Shown here: piece after piece, positions 17,208-26,118 of the stretch | Numbering within the stretch: the first letter of the stretch is position 1 | Layout of the letters: each line of letters starts with the position of its first letter | Origin: an uncultured Lachnobacterium sp. | GTDB taxonomy: Bacteria; Bacillota; Clostridia; Lachnospirales; Lachnospiraceae | Assembly: GCA_900546625.1 (NCBI GenBank) | Contig: URDU01000006.1 | Coordinates: 1 to 64,000 of the forward strand | Length of the DNA: 64,000 nucleotides | Reading direction: 5' to 3' | Notes under the pieces: generated by a model | Told to the model about the DNA's origin: nothing | Database searches by the model: none | Seen by the model: only the letters and a program-made list of their open reading frames with translations | Made by a program: the position numbers and the translations under genes

Positions 17208-18434
17208 ATGGCAAAGAAGAGAAGAAGAAAAAAGAAAAGAAGTGGACGTAAGAAGATTATACTCTTTGTATTAGAAATCCTGCTACTGTTAATTGTTCTG
17301 CTTGTGGTTTGGCTTTACAATAAGACGCTCGGACAGGTTAAATATGAGGATGCGCTGACCAATAGTGAGGCCGGAATCAATGAGGATATCGATGATGATG
17401 CTCTTGCCAATATGCATGGATATCTCAATGTAGCTTTGTTTGGTCTGGACAACAGAAGTAATGGTTCATACAATGAGGGAAATTCCGATTGTATCATGAT
17501 TGCAAGTCTGAATTATGATACTAAGGAGGTTCAGTTGGTATCTGTATATAGAGATACGTATCTTCCGATTGGCAATGGAAAATTTGCGAAGGCAAATGCA
17601 GCATATGCTAATGGTGGAGCAAAGAAGGCTGTAGCTATGCTTAATTCAAATTTGGATTTGAATATTACGAAGTATGTTTGTGTTGATTGGAAGGCTCTTG
17701 TAGATGCTATAGATGATATCGGAGGTCTTGATCTTGAGATTACTAAGGCAGAGATGAAGGAAATCAATTATCTGATTCCAGAGGTTGATTATACTACAGG
17801 ATATAATACTCCTTATCTTGAGGGGGATGGCATGCAGCACCTTGATGGAACTCAGGCTACGTGCTATGCACGTATCAGAAGCACCTCCGGTGATGATTTC
17901 TTAAGAGCATCCCGTCAGAGAATTGTGCTTCAGGCTATGCTTGACAAGGCTAAGCAGTCAGATTTAGGCTCGCTCACAGAGATGTGTAAGGATATCATGA
18001 GTCAGATAAGTACCAATTTTACCGCTGCGGAAATTGTTCAGTATGCAACAGCTGTTACAAAATATCAGATGAAGGAGACAACAGGCTTCCCATTTGAACT
18101 GACTACAATGAATCTGTCAACTACGGGCGATACCGTTATTCCTATAGACCTGGCACAGAATGTTTCTGAGCTTCATCAGTTCCTGTTTAATGAGACTGAT
18201 TACCAGCCAACAGATACTGTTCAGACCGTAAGTGATAAGATTGCTAAAAAGACAGGTGTTACATCTAAGACTTCAGCATTCGACCTCACGCAGTACAATG
18301 ATACTGTTGGCTCTGATGGAACCGAAGGGGCAAAGAAAAAGAATAAGGACAAGCAGGATGCCCTGAAGAAGAGCCAGTCAGAATCTGAAAATAGTTCAGG
18401 AAAAAAATCATCATCCGATGATTCAGATGACTAA
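17208..18434 (+). CDS. LytR-CpsA-Psr (LCP) family cell-wall glycopolymer ligase
   Basis: A 408-residue protein. The ATG at 17208 follows AGGAAAAAGGA; an upstream in-frame start would read through the zinc-ribbon gene. A very basic cytoplasmic tail (KKRRRKKKRSGRKK) and one membrane helix precede the LCP domain: FGLDNRSN, DCIMIASLNYDT, VSVYRDTYL, and CYARIRSTSGDDFLRASRQR, with the arginines that bind the lipid pyrophosphate. LCP enzymes attach teichoic acid or capsule chains to peptidoglycan. The C-terminal 60 residues are low-complexity Ser/Lys/Asp. The placement after polysaccharide genes fits. Confidence 0.9.
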   Translation: MAKKRRRKKKRSGRKKIILFVLEILLLLIVLLVVWLYNKTLGQVKYEDALTNSEAGINEDIDDDALANMHGYLNVALFGLDNRSNGSYNEGNSDCIMIASLNYDTKEVQLVSVYRDTYLPIGNGKFAKANAAYANGGAKKAVAMLNSNLDLNITKYVCVDWKALVDAIDDIGGLDLEITKAEMKEINYLIPEVDYTTGYNTPYLEGDGMQHLDGTQATCYARIRSTSGDDFLRASRQRIVLQAMLDKAKQSDLGSLTEMCKDIMSQISTNFTAAEIVQYATAVTKYQMKETTGFPFELTTMNLSTTGDTVIPIDLAQNVSELHQFLFNETDYQPTDTVQTVSDKIAKKTGVTSKTSAFDLTQYNDTVGSDGTEGAKKKNKDKQDALKKSQSESENSSGKKSSSDDSDD

Positions 18435-18464
18435 ATGGTTAAATACAGCTATTAGGGAGAATTT

Positions 18465-19673
18465 ATGAAAACAGAAATCAAAGAAAAAATAACAGCAACA
18501 AACCAGAAATACTTAAAGAAATTCTTAACAGAGGAAGCACCGGCAAAGCTTGAGTCACAGCTTGAGCACATGGACTGGTCGTACCTTGATATGATTCACA
18601 ACAAGGAGCAGCAGAGAGGTACATTCTCACCGCTTGCTGCTATGGAGCTTTCAGAGATAGAGGCAAATAAGGACAAATACCTTGCAACAGGTCTTGATGC
18701 TGTCAAGAATGGCAAGGTCGGTGCAATTCTTCTTGCCGGTGGACAGGGTACACGTCTTGGCTTTGACAAGGCTAAGGGCATGTTCAATATCGGAAAGACA
18801 AAGGAACTCTATATCTTTGAGCAGCTTGTCGCAAACCTCATGAAGGTTACAAATCAGACCGGTACATGGGTGCCTCTGTATGTTATGACAAGCGAGATAA
18901 ATGATAGCATGACAAGAGAGTTCTTTGAAGAGCACGACTATTTTGGATACAACAAGGACTATGTGAAGTTTTTCGTGCAGGAGATGGTTCCGGCAGTTGA
19001 TTTTGATGGAAATCTGCTCATGAAATCTGAGGATTCACTTGCCATGTCACCAAACGGTAACGGTGGATGGTTCAAGTCGCTTATCAATGCCGGTCTTGAC
19101 AAGGATTTGAAAGACAAGGGTGTTGAGTGGCTCAATGTATTTGCAGTGGACAATGTGCTTCAGCAGATTGCAGACCCTGTATTTGTCGGTGCTACAATAG
19201 AGTCCGGCTGTGTCAGCGGCTCTAAGGTGGTCAGAAAATGCGATCCATATGAGAGAGTCGGTGCTATGTGCCTTGAGAATGGCAAGCCTTCGATTGTCGA
19301 GTATTACGAGCTCACTCCGGAGATGGCAGAGGCAAAGAACGAGAATGGTTCATTGCAGTATGGCTTTGGTGTTATCTTAAACTATTTATTCCGCGTGGAC
19401 AAGCTCATGGCTATTGCAGAGAAGAGCCTTCCGCTTCATGTGGTAGAGAAGAAGGTGCCTTACATTGATGAGAACGGCACAGAGCATAAGCCTGAGACTC
19501 CAAACGCATACAAGTTCGAGACACTCATTCTCGATATGGTATACATGATGGACAACAGCCTGCCATTTGAGGTAGACAGAGAGAAGGAGTTTGCACCTGT
19601 AAAGAATGCGACAGGTACAGATTCTGTTGAGACAGCGAGAGCGCTCCTTGAGAAGAACGGAATTGAAATTTAA
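18465..19673 (+). CDS. UDP-sugar pyrophosphorylase of the UDPGP (eukaryote-like UAP) family
   Basis: A 402-residue UTP:sugar-1-phosphate uridylyltransferase. The nucleotide-binding loop ILLAGGQGTRLGFDKAKG (about residues 89-106) differs from the usual PKG ending by an Ala for Pro. Also seen are MTSEIND, the Gly-rich SPNGNGGW substrate loop, and the FAVDNVL metal-binding Asp. The overall order matches UDP-N-acetylhexosamine pyrophosphorylases of eukaryotes and their Firmicutes homologues rather than bacterial GlmU. It would make UDP-GlcNAc, UDP-GalNAc or UDP-glucose; which one cannot be decided. GGGAG precedes the ATG. Confidence 0.85.
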   Translation: MKTEIKEKITATNQKYLKKFLTEEAPAKLESQLEHMDWSYLDMIHNKEQQRGTFSPLAAMELSEIEANKDKYLATGLDAVKNGKVGAILLAGGQGTRLGFDKAKGMFNIGKTKELYIFEQLVANLMKVTNQTGTWVPLYVMTSEINDSMTREFFEEHDYFGYNKDYVKFFVQEMVPAVDFDGNLLMKSEDSLAMSPNGNGGWFKSLINAGLDKDLKDKGVEWLNVFAVDNVLQQIADPVFVGATIESGCVSGSKVVRKCDPYERVGAMCLENGKPSIVEYYELTPEMAEAKNENGSLQYGFGVILNYLFRVDKLMAIAEKSLPLHVVEKKVPYIDENGTEHKPETPNAYKFETLILDMVYMMDNSLPFEVDREKEFAPVKNATGTDSVETARALLEKNGIEI

Positions 19674-19755
19674 TATATGATTTATGGTAACTGTTCATTG
19701 GCAGGGATGTATTGATATTCTGCAATTTCTATTTATCGCAGATTAAGAGGAGCAT

Positions 19756-19785
19756 CTGCTGATGAGCAGTTATTTTTGTTTTTAT
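19756..19785 (+). terminator. probable rho-independent terminator
   Basis: A short 5-bp stem (CTGCT / AGCAG, loop GATG) at 19756-19769 is followed by TTATTTTTGTTTTT. The stem is short, so efficiency is doubtful. It lies in the 246-nt gap after the pyrophosphorylase. The rest of the gap shows only an AT-rich stretch leading to the HtrA ribosome binding site. Confidence 0.45.
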
Positions 19786-19919
19786 AATCGCGTAGTGGTC
19801 TGCAATGGGGGCATGGGCTACAAATAGTTAATTGATTTATGAAAAAATAAATAATCTCGTCACAAATTAAACACAGTTGGACAGTATACTTCTAATTGTA
19901 AACGAAAGGAGAAACTATT

Positions 19920-21395
19920 ATGGATAACAATTATGGAAATATGAATAATACAAATAATACTAATGGTACAAATAACTCAAACAATACAAACAATGTAAAT
20001 TTCACAATGTCCGGTAATCCTTACAATCCGGATGAGCCACAGAAGGCAGCACAGACAAGTAATACATCAGCTGGAAACTATTCACAGAATTATAATCCGT
20101 ATTCACAGGCTTCTGCAGCAGGACAGGCAAATACAAATCAGTCATATGCATACCAGCAGACTGCAAAGCCTAAGAAACAGAGAACACCTAGAAAGCCGGG
20201 TGCATTCGGACCATTTGCAGCAAAGACTGTAGCGGCAGCTCTTATTTTCGGACTTGTCGGAGGCAGCGTTTTCACAGGAGTAAGCTATATTGGTACGAAA
20301 GCTATTTCAAATTCTTCTACTGCAAGTGCAAAGCTTTCCACTACAACATCAGGTGGGGCAAAGCAGACATCCTCAGGTGATGCAAAGGATCTGACAGATG
20401 TTTCATCTGTTGTCGATGAGGTTATGCCTAGCATCGTTGCGATCACAAATACAGGAACAGTCACCTACAACAGCTTTTTCGGAAAGAAGTCACAGCAGTC
20501 ACAGAGCTGCGGCTCAGGTATCATTGTGAGTGAGGATGATGATTATCTCTACATTGCTACAAACAACCATGTTGTAGCAGATTCAGAGGAGCTTACAGTA
20601 CAGTTTGATGATGATTCTGTGGTAAAGGCAGAAATCAGAGGAACAGATCCGGACGATGATCTTGCAGTTGTACGTGTAAAGAAATCAGACCTTGGAAAAG
20701 ATACTTACTCAAATATCAAGATTGCAACAATCGGAGATTCAGACAGTGTAGCTGTTGGAAGTCCGGCAATCGCTATAGGCAATGCACTCGGATACGGACA
20801 GTCTGTCACAACAGGTATAGTAAGTGCACTTAACAGAACTGTCACTACACAGGATTCACAGACAGGCGAGACTGTAACTAACAACAATCTCATCCAGACA
20901 GATGCAGCAATAAACCCCGGAAACAGTGGTGGAGCACTCTTAAATGAAAACGGTGAGGTTATCGGTATCAACTCCGTAAAATATTCTTCGACAGATGTTG
21001 AGGGTATCGGATATGCAATTCCGATGTCAGTTGCAAAGCCTATTATTGAGAGCCTCATTCAGGATGGAAAGTATACAAACGAGAATCAGGCATACCTTGG
21101 AATAAAGGGTGGCGATGTTTCATCTGAGATGGTAGCCTACGGCTTCCCACAGGGTGTGTATGTTTCATCTGTTTCAGCTGGTTCAGGTGCCGCAAATGCC
21201 GGCTTACAGGAGGGAGATATCATTACCGCTGTTGACAGCACAAAGATTTCTTCTATGACAGAGTTGCAGTCAGCATTAAAGAGCTACAAGGCCGGAGATA
21301 AGGTTACTCTTACCGTTGCCCGCCAGAGTGGCAGACAGTATGAAGAGAGCAAGGTTGAAGTAACCTTAAGCTCTGCAAAGGATATTCAGCAGTAA
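19920..21395 (+). CDS. htrA: membrane-anchored HtrA/DegP-like serine protease
   Basis: A 491-residue trypsin-like envelope protease. The N-terminus is asparagine-rich low complexity (residues 1-40), then a Gln/Pro/Lys segment and a membrane helix at about 98-118. The catalytic triad is His217 (NNHVVAD), Asp247 (DDDLAVV) and Ser336 (GNSGGAL). One PDZ domain (about 385-480) ends the protein. It degrades misfolded proteins outside the cell. AAAGGAG lies before the ATG. Directly after the stop comes a reverse copy of the intergenic ANGGAN element, whose hairpin may also serve as the terminator. Confidence 0.92.
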   Translation: MDNNYGNMNNTNNTNGTNNSNNTNNVNFTMSGNPYNPDEPQKAAQTSNTSAGNYSQNYNPYSQASAAGQANTNQSYAYQQTAKPKKQRTPRKPGAFGPFAAKTVAAALIFGLVGGSVFTGVSYIGTKAISNSSTASAKLSTTTSGGAKQTSSGDAKDLTDVSSVVDEVMPSIVAITNTGTVTYNSFFGKKSQQSQSCGSGIIVSEDDDYLYIATNNHVVADSEELTVQFDDDSVVKAEIRGTDPDDDLAVVRVKKSDLGKDTYSNIKIATIGDSDSVAVGSPAIAIGNALGYGQSVTTGIVSALNRTVTTQDSQTGETVTNNNLIQTDAAINPGNSGGALLNENGEVIGINSVKYSSTDVEGIGYAIPMSVAKPIIESLIQDGKYTNENQAYLGIKGGDVSSEMVAYGFPQGVYVSSVSAGSGAANAGLQEGDIITAVDSTKISSMTELQSALKSYKAGDKVTLTVARQSGRQYEESKVEVTLSSAKDIQQ

Positions 21396-21397
21396 TT

Positions 21398-21475
21398 CCG
21401 GCGCGGTTTCTCCTCACCCCTGCGTCCATGCAGGGGTGTTTCTGCGTTTCTTGGGCATAATTTCTACAGTATCTA
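21398..21475 (-). repeat. intergenic ANGGAN-hairpin element, copy 1 (reverse orientation, 5' part only)
   Basis: Read on the minus strand, this begins with a conserved left end (GTTTAGATACTGTAGAAATT) matching copy 3 (GTTTAGTGACTGTAGAATTA), followed by the hairpin at 21415-21438: a perfect 9-bp stem CACCCCTGC with hexaloop ATGGAC, then the linker AGGAGAAA also found in copy 3. Just outside, minus-strand GCGAATAGCG (21488-21497) matches the copy 3 flank too. The second hairpin and right end are missing, truncated at the htrA stop. On the plus strand the same hairpin follows htrA and could act as a terminator, though its T tail is poor. Confidence 0.65.
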
Positions 21476-21504
21476 AACCACTTCGCTATTCGCTCCTGCG
21501 AGAG

Positions 21505-21622
21505 TACGTGTGCGCCACCGGTACCCGGGGCTTACGTCCCTTACGCTGTGGCAGATATGCGCTTACGTGTGCGCCATCGCTACGCTCGGCTTACGTTCGC
21601 TGCACTATGGCAGAATGTTGGT
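21505..21622. repeat. two imperfect tandem 59-bp units
   Basis: Units at 21505-21563 and 21564-21622 both start TACGTGTGCGCCA and contain GGCTTACGT and TATGGCAGA-type segments. They are GC-richer than the surroundings and lie beside element copy 1 in the 425-nt gap between htrA and arcC. The remaining gap to 21820 is AT-rich with no gene seen. Confidence 0.6.
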
Positions 21623-21820
21623 TAATGTTGTTCAAATCAGTTCAAAGGACTAGACAAATTCCCTAGAATATTAGATAATGTATATAAATAATTTTGATTT
21701 TGCACCGCATGAGAATTATTCAAAATTGATGGTTCATAAGTGTATTTATCATAGTATACATATGGGTTTATGATTATGACAGATAATACACATTTAGCGG
21801 ATGCAGCATAGGAGGTCGGC

Positions 21821-22753
21821 ATGAAGAAGAAAAAAATAGTTATCGCACTCGGACATGATGCCCTTGGAACAACTCTTCCGGAGCAGCACGAGGCTACAAA
21901 GCATACAGCAAAGGCAGTTGCAGATTTTATCAGGGACGATTATGAGGTTGTTATTACTCACAGCAACGGACCGCAGGTGGGCATGATTCACACCGCGATG
22001 TCTGAGTTTTGCAGGATTTATCCTGAGTATACAGCTACACCTACAGCAGTCTGCTCTGCAATGAGCCAGGGCTATATAGGATATGATTTACAGAATGCTA
22101 TCCGTACAGAGCTTCTGGGCAGAGGTATTTACAAGACAGTTTCTACAATACTTACACAGGTGGTTGTTGACCCATATGATGAGGCTTTTTATCATCCGAC
22201 AAAGATCATCGGCCGTGTTATGACAGAGGCTGAGGCTGAGGAAGAGGAGAAGAAGGGCAACCATGTGACACAGGTTGAGGGAGGCTACAGAAGAGTTGTG
22301 GCAGCTCCAAAGCCTGTTGATATAGTGGAAAAGGATGCTATTAAGGCTCTTGTTGATGCGGATCAGGTTGTTATCGCATGTGGTGGCGGCGGAATCCCTG
22401 TTTTAGCACAGGATAATAAGCTTCAGGGCGCCAGTGCTGTTATCGAGAAGGATCTTGCAGCAGGAAAGCTTGCAGATACTCTTGATGCTGACAGACTTGT
22501 TATACTTACAAGCGTTGACAAGGTCTGCCTGAACTATGGCAAGGAGGATGAGAAGCCGCTTGATACCATGACTGTTGATGAGGCAAAGAAGTACCTTGCA
22601 GCAGGCGAGTTTGATGAGGGTACCATGGCTCCAAAGATTGAGGCGGCTATCGACTTTATCGGTGACTCTGCCATCCGTTCAGTGCTTATCACAAAGCTCA
22701 ACAAAGAGGGCAAGACTGTTTCAGGTGGTATGGGCACTTTAATTACAAAGTAG
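21821..22753 (+). CDS. arcC: carbamate kinase
   Basis: A 310-residue amino-acid-kinase-fold enzyme of normal length. It starts KKKIVIALGHDALG, followed by THSNGPQVG, the CSAMSQGYIGY carbamoyl-phosphate segment, VIACGGGGIPV and ILTSVDKVCLNYG with the ATP-site Asp. It makes ATP from carbamoyl phosphate (or the reverse), releasing ammonia and CO2. AGGAGG precedes the ATG. No arginine deiminase or ornithine carbamoyltransferase gene is adjacent, so it may serve purine/allantoin-type or citrulline breakdown encoded elsewhere. It has its own terminator. Confidence 0.93.
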   Translation: MKKKKIVIALGHDALGTTLPEQHEATKHTAKAVADFIRDDYEVVITHSNGPQVGMIHTAMSEFCRIYPEYTATPTAVCSAMSQGYIGYDLQNAIRTELLGRGIYKTVSTILTQVVVDPYDEAFYHPTKIIGRVMTEAEAEEEEKKGNHVTQVEGGYRRVVAAPKPVDIVEKDAIKALVDADQVVIACGGGGIPVLAQDNKLQGASAVIEKDLAAGKLADTLDADRLVILTSVDKVCLNYGKEDEKPLDTMTVDEAKKYLAAGEFDEGTMAPKIEAAIDFIGDSAIRSVLITKLNKEGKTVSGGMGTLITK

Positions 22754-22780
22754 AGCTTAATTGTTATAATTCACATATAT

Positions 22781-22827
22781 CCCACACGTCTATATGCATT
22801 TTGCAGAGCAGATGTGTGGGTAGTTTT
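22781..22827 (+). terminator. rho-independent terminator after arcC
   Basis: CCCACACGTCT (22781-22791) pairs with AGATGTGTGGG (22810-22820), an 11-bp stem with one G-T pair, followed by TAGTTTT. It lies 28 nt after the carbamate kinase stop. Confidence 0.75.
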
Positions 22828-22942
22828 ATAAAAACATCGTGCGGTTTTGCGAATGTGCGTGGGGTGGTTCTGAAGAGTTGAAAACAAGGTAACTATTCAG
22901 AACCTCCGAGAACAAGAAAAGTAAGATAGAAGGTAACACAAA

Positions 22943-24748
22943 ATGAGTGAGAAAAGGCTTCAAAAGAGAGATGAAATCTCAGACGAGTACAAATGGAAGC
23001 TTGAGGATATGTATGAGACAGATGAGCTGTGGGAGGCTGAGTGTGAAAAAGCGTCACAGCTTGCAGAAAAACTTTCGGGCTTTAAGGGACATCTGGCAGA
23101 CAGTGCAGCAACGCTGCTTGATTTTTTTAAGAAGCAGGATGAGTTGTCTTATTATTTGGAGCGTATAGTGGTTTATGCGAATGAGCGCTCACATCAGGAC
23201 ACTGCTGTGTCGAAATATCAGGCATATGTGTCAAAGGCAGAGACACTGACTGTTCAGGCATCAGGTGCGCTGGCATTTGCGAGTCCGGAGATTTTGCAGA
23301 TAGATGATAAAAGGCTTGAGAGCTTTTACAGTGAGAGCAATGAGCTTATGCACTATAAGCGTGCGATTGATGAGATAATGCGCCAGAAAGAGCATACTTT
23401 ATCGGCTGCAGAGGAGAATATCCTGGCGCAGTGCGGTGAGATGGCTGCAGCACCGGAGAATATATTCAGCATGTTCAACAACGCGGATATCAAATTCCCG
23501 TATATCACTGATGTCGAGGGAAATAAAATCCGTATCACGCATGGCAATTTCATAGATTTTTTAAGCAGCAAGGACAGAAGCCTGCGCAAGCAGGTGTTCC
23601 GTGGAGTCTATGATTCGTACAAGAAGTGGAGCAATACTGTTTCCATGATGTACATCAGCAAGCTGAAAAATGACACTTTTTATGCAAGGGTAAGAAAATA
23701 TGACAGCGCAAGGGCCATGTATTTATCCGATGGTGATATTCCTGAGAGCGTATATGACAATCTGATTGAGACGGTTCACGCACATCTGCCGGCTCTGCAC
23801 AGGTACATGGCGCTTAGGAAGAAGCTTTTAGGTGTGGAGCATCTGCATATGTATGATTTGTTTGCACCGATTGTGGACAATGTACAGACCACATACACTT
23901 ATGATGAGGCAAAAAAGCTTGTGGCAAAGGCACTTGAGCCTATGGGAGATGAGTATGTAAGCGTACTTAAGTCTGGCATGGAGAGTGGCTGGATAGATGT
24001 ATATGAGAATGAGAACAAGAGAAGCGGTGCGTATTCATGGGGCGCTTACGGCACTCATCCGTATGTGCTTTTGAACTATGCCGACAATCTGGACAGTGTG
24101 TTTACGCTAGCTCATGAGATGGGACATGCGATGCATACATACTATTCAAATGAGCATCAGAGCATCACCTACGCAGGATACCTGATTTTTGTGGCAGAGG
24201 TTGCATCCACCTGCAATGAGTCGCTTCTAATGCACTATATGCTTGAGCATTGTGAGGATGAGAATGAGAGAAAATATCTCATGACACATTTTCTGGACGG
24301 CTTCAGGACGACACTTTTCAGGCAGGCGCAGTTTGCAGAGTTTGAGCATATAGCACACCGGAAAATGCAAAAGGGCGAGCCGGTTACTAAGGATGTGCTA
24401 AATGAACTGTGGCATGAGCTGAATGTGCAGTACTACGGACCGGATATGCGCGTGGATGATGAGATATCATATGAGTGGATGCGCATACCGCATTTTTACA
24501 CACCGTACTATGTATATCAGTACTCGACAGGCTATTCGGCAGCAGTTGCTTTTTCAAAAAAGATACTTGAGGAGGGAAAGCCTGCTGTGGATAAGTACAT
24601 AGGAAATTTCCTGTGCGGTGGATGCTCGAAGAATCCAATCGAGCTGCTAAAGAGTGCCGGTGTCGATATGAGCACACCAAAGCCTGTGGATGACGCACTC
24701 AATGTATTTGAGGATTATCTGAAGCAGTTTGAGACAGCAACTAAGTAA
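22943..24748 (+). CDS. pepF: oligoendopeptidase F (M3B metallopeptidase)
   Basis: A 601-residue zinc peptidase, the usual PepF length. The N-terminal helical region (EYKWKLEDMY) is typical, and the active site LAHEMGHAMHTYYS contains H391-E392-x-x-H395, with the third zinc ligand in the following VAEVASTCNE. It cleaves peptides of about 7-17 residues in the cytoplasm and takes part in peptide nutrition and signal-peptide turnover. It is followed at 14 nt by luxS, so the two may be cotranscribed. No signal peptide is present. Confidence 0.93.
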   Translation: MSEKRLQKRDEISDEYKWKLEDMYETDELWEAECEKASQLAEKLSGFKGHLADSAATLLDFFKKQDELSYYLERIVVYANERSHQDTAVSKYQAYVSKAETLTVQASGALAFASPEILQIDDKRLESFYSESNELMHYKRAIDEIMRQKEHTLSAAEENILAQCGEMAAAPENIFSMFNNADIKFPYITDVEGNKIRITHGNFIDFLSSKDRSLRKQVFRGVYDSYKKWSNTVSMMYISKLKNDTFYARVRKYDSARAMYLSDGDIPESVYDNLIETVHAHLPALHRYMALRKKLLGVEHLHMYDLFAPIVDNVQTTYTYDEAKKLVAKALEPMGDEYVSVLKSGMESGWIDVYENENKRSGAYSWGAYGTHPYVLLNYADNLDSVFTLAHEMGHAMHTYYSNEHQSITYAGYLIFVAEVASTCNESLLMHYMLEHCEDENERKYLMTHFLDGFRTTLFRQAQFAEFEHIAHRKMQKGEPVTKDVLNELWHELNVQYYGPDMRVDDEISYEWMRIPHFYTPYYVYQYSTGYSAAVAFSKKILEEGKPAVDKYIGNFLCGGCSKNPIELLKSAGVDMSTPKPVDDALNVFEDYLKQFETATK

Positions 24749-24762
24749 GGAGAAACATTTTT

Positions 24763-25221
24763 ATGGAAAGAATTAAAAGCTTTACAATCAATCATAATAT
24801 TCTTAAACCTGGATTTTATATTTCAAGAAAAGACGGAGAAATCGTTACATACGACCTTCGTACAAGAAAACCTAATGCAGGAGATTATATGTCCAATTCA
24901 GCTATGCACTCAGTGGAGCATATGTTTGCGACATGTGTGAGAAACTCTGAGATTGCAGATGATGTGGTATATTTTGGACCGATGGGCTGTCAGACAGGCT
25001 TCTATCTCGTTGTGAGGAATGTCGAGCCGGGGAAGGTTTTTGAAATCACCAAAGAGGTCTTAAAGCAAATACTTGAGTATGATGGACCGGTGTTTGGTGC
25101 ATCAGCCATAGAGTGCGGACATTACGAGAATCTGTCACTTGACGAGGCAAAGAAGGAGTGCCGTGCATATCTTAAGGTGCTTGAGAGCCAGACAAATATG
25201 GAGTTTACTTATCCACAGTAA
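24763..25221 (+). CDS. luxS: S-ribosylhomocysteine lyase LuxS
   Basis: A 152-residue LuxS. Metal ligands His49 and His53 in MHSVEHMFAT and Cys118 in AIECGHYE are present, with catalytic Glu52 and Cys76 (MGCQTGFY). It splits S-ribosylhomocysteine into homocysteine and DPD, the AI-2 precursor, in the activated methyl cycle. AAGGAG precedes the ATG. The SAH nucleosidase that makes its substrate lies 153 nt downstream, so the two steps are encoded together. Confidence 0.96.
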   Translation: MERIKSFTINHNILKPGFYISRKDGEIVTYDLRTRKPNAGDYMSNSAMHSVEHMFATCVRNSEIADDVVYFGPMGCQTGFYLVVRNVEPGKVFEITKEVLKQILEYDGPVFGASAIECGHYENLSLDEAKKECRAYLKVLESQTNMEFTYPQ

Positions 25222-25374
25222 ACAGGTATTAAGCTTTGACAGAAGTTGTATTGAGTACAGGAAAATCTGATGCTTACATGTGCGTATGACGCATCAGTCT
25301 TGGGTTCTCAGTGGTTCTGGATAGTTATATAGAAAGATAATATAATAGCAAGATAGCAGGAATGGAGAAATAAA

Positions 25375-26070
25375 ATGACAATAGGTGTAATTGGTGCAAT
25401 GCAGATGGAGGTCGATGACCTAAAGGCTCAGATGACAGACACACAGACAGAGGTTTACAGCGGAGTGGAGTTTGTTGAGGGTAAAATCGGTGATCAGTAT
25501 GTTGTTGCGGCAAAATGCGGAATAGGAAAGGTGTTTGCGGCAATATGTGCAGAGGCCATGATTTTGAAATATGATGTAGATATGATTGTCAATATCGGAG
25601 TGGCAGGAACTTTGACAAAGGACTTAAATGTGCTTGACGTGGCAGTAGCCACAAATGTGCTGCAGCACGATATGGATACATCGCCAATCGGAGACCCGAA
25701 GGGACTTCTTTCAGGCATCAACATGATTCTGCTTCCGGCAGATACAAAAATGGTGGAGCTCATGTGCTCATGCTTAGCTGACAGGAATATCCACTACAAA
25801 AAGGGCAATATCGCAACAGGAGATCAGTTTATTGCCACAAAGGAGCAGAAGGATTATATTTCGAATACCTTTGATGCAATCGCAGCAGAGATGGAGGGCG
25901 GCAGCATCGGTCATGTGTGCTATGTGAACAAGGTGCCATTTGCCATTCTTCGCTCAATATCAGACGGCGATGGCGGTGAGACAGATTACCAGACCTTTGC
26001 GGAGAAGGCTGCGCATCAGTCGATTGAGGTAGTGCTTGAGTTCATCGGAAGGGCAGAAGAACTGAAATAG
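25375..26070 (+). CDS. mtnN: 5'-methylthioadenosine/S-adenosylhomocysteine nucleosidase
   Basis: A 231-residue PNP/UDP-fold nucleosidase. It begins MTIGVIGAMQMEVDDL with catalytic Glu12. The ribose-binding MEGGSIGHV and the catalytic Asp in LRSISDGDGG are present. It removes adenine from SAH and MTA, giving the LuxS substrate encoded just upstream. The ATG follows a GGAG-containing site. A good -10 hexamer TATAAT (about 25344-25349) lies upstream with no clear -35, and an imperfect CTGATGC / GCATCAG inverted repeat lies earlier in the gap. Confidence 0.94.
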   Translation: MTIGVIGAMQMEVDDLKAQMTDTQTEVYSGVEFVEGKIGDQYVVAAKCGIGKVFAAICAEAMILKYDVDMIVNIGVAGTLTKDLNVLDVAVATNVLQHDMDTSPIGDPKGLLSGINMILLPADTKMVELMCSCLADRNIHYKKGNIATGDQFIATKEQKDYISNTFDAIAAEMEGGSIGHVCYVNKVPFAILRSISDGDGGETDYQTFAEKAAHQSIEVVLEFIGRAEELK

Positions 26071-26118
26071 AGTTATCTCATTACTCATAATTTGTGATAA
26101 TAAAGAATAGTATATAGC

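Noticed and set aside
21415..21438. Classical terminator for htrA
   Set aside because: The stem is perfect but the T tail is poor, and the hairpin with its minus-strand ATGGAC loop and flanks matches the repeat element. It may still stop transcription, so this is noted with the repeat instead.
21436..21666. 76-codon frame in the htrA-arcC gap
   Set aside because: It runs through the tandem GC-rich repeat units, has no ribosome binding site and no recognisable protein features.
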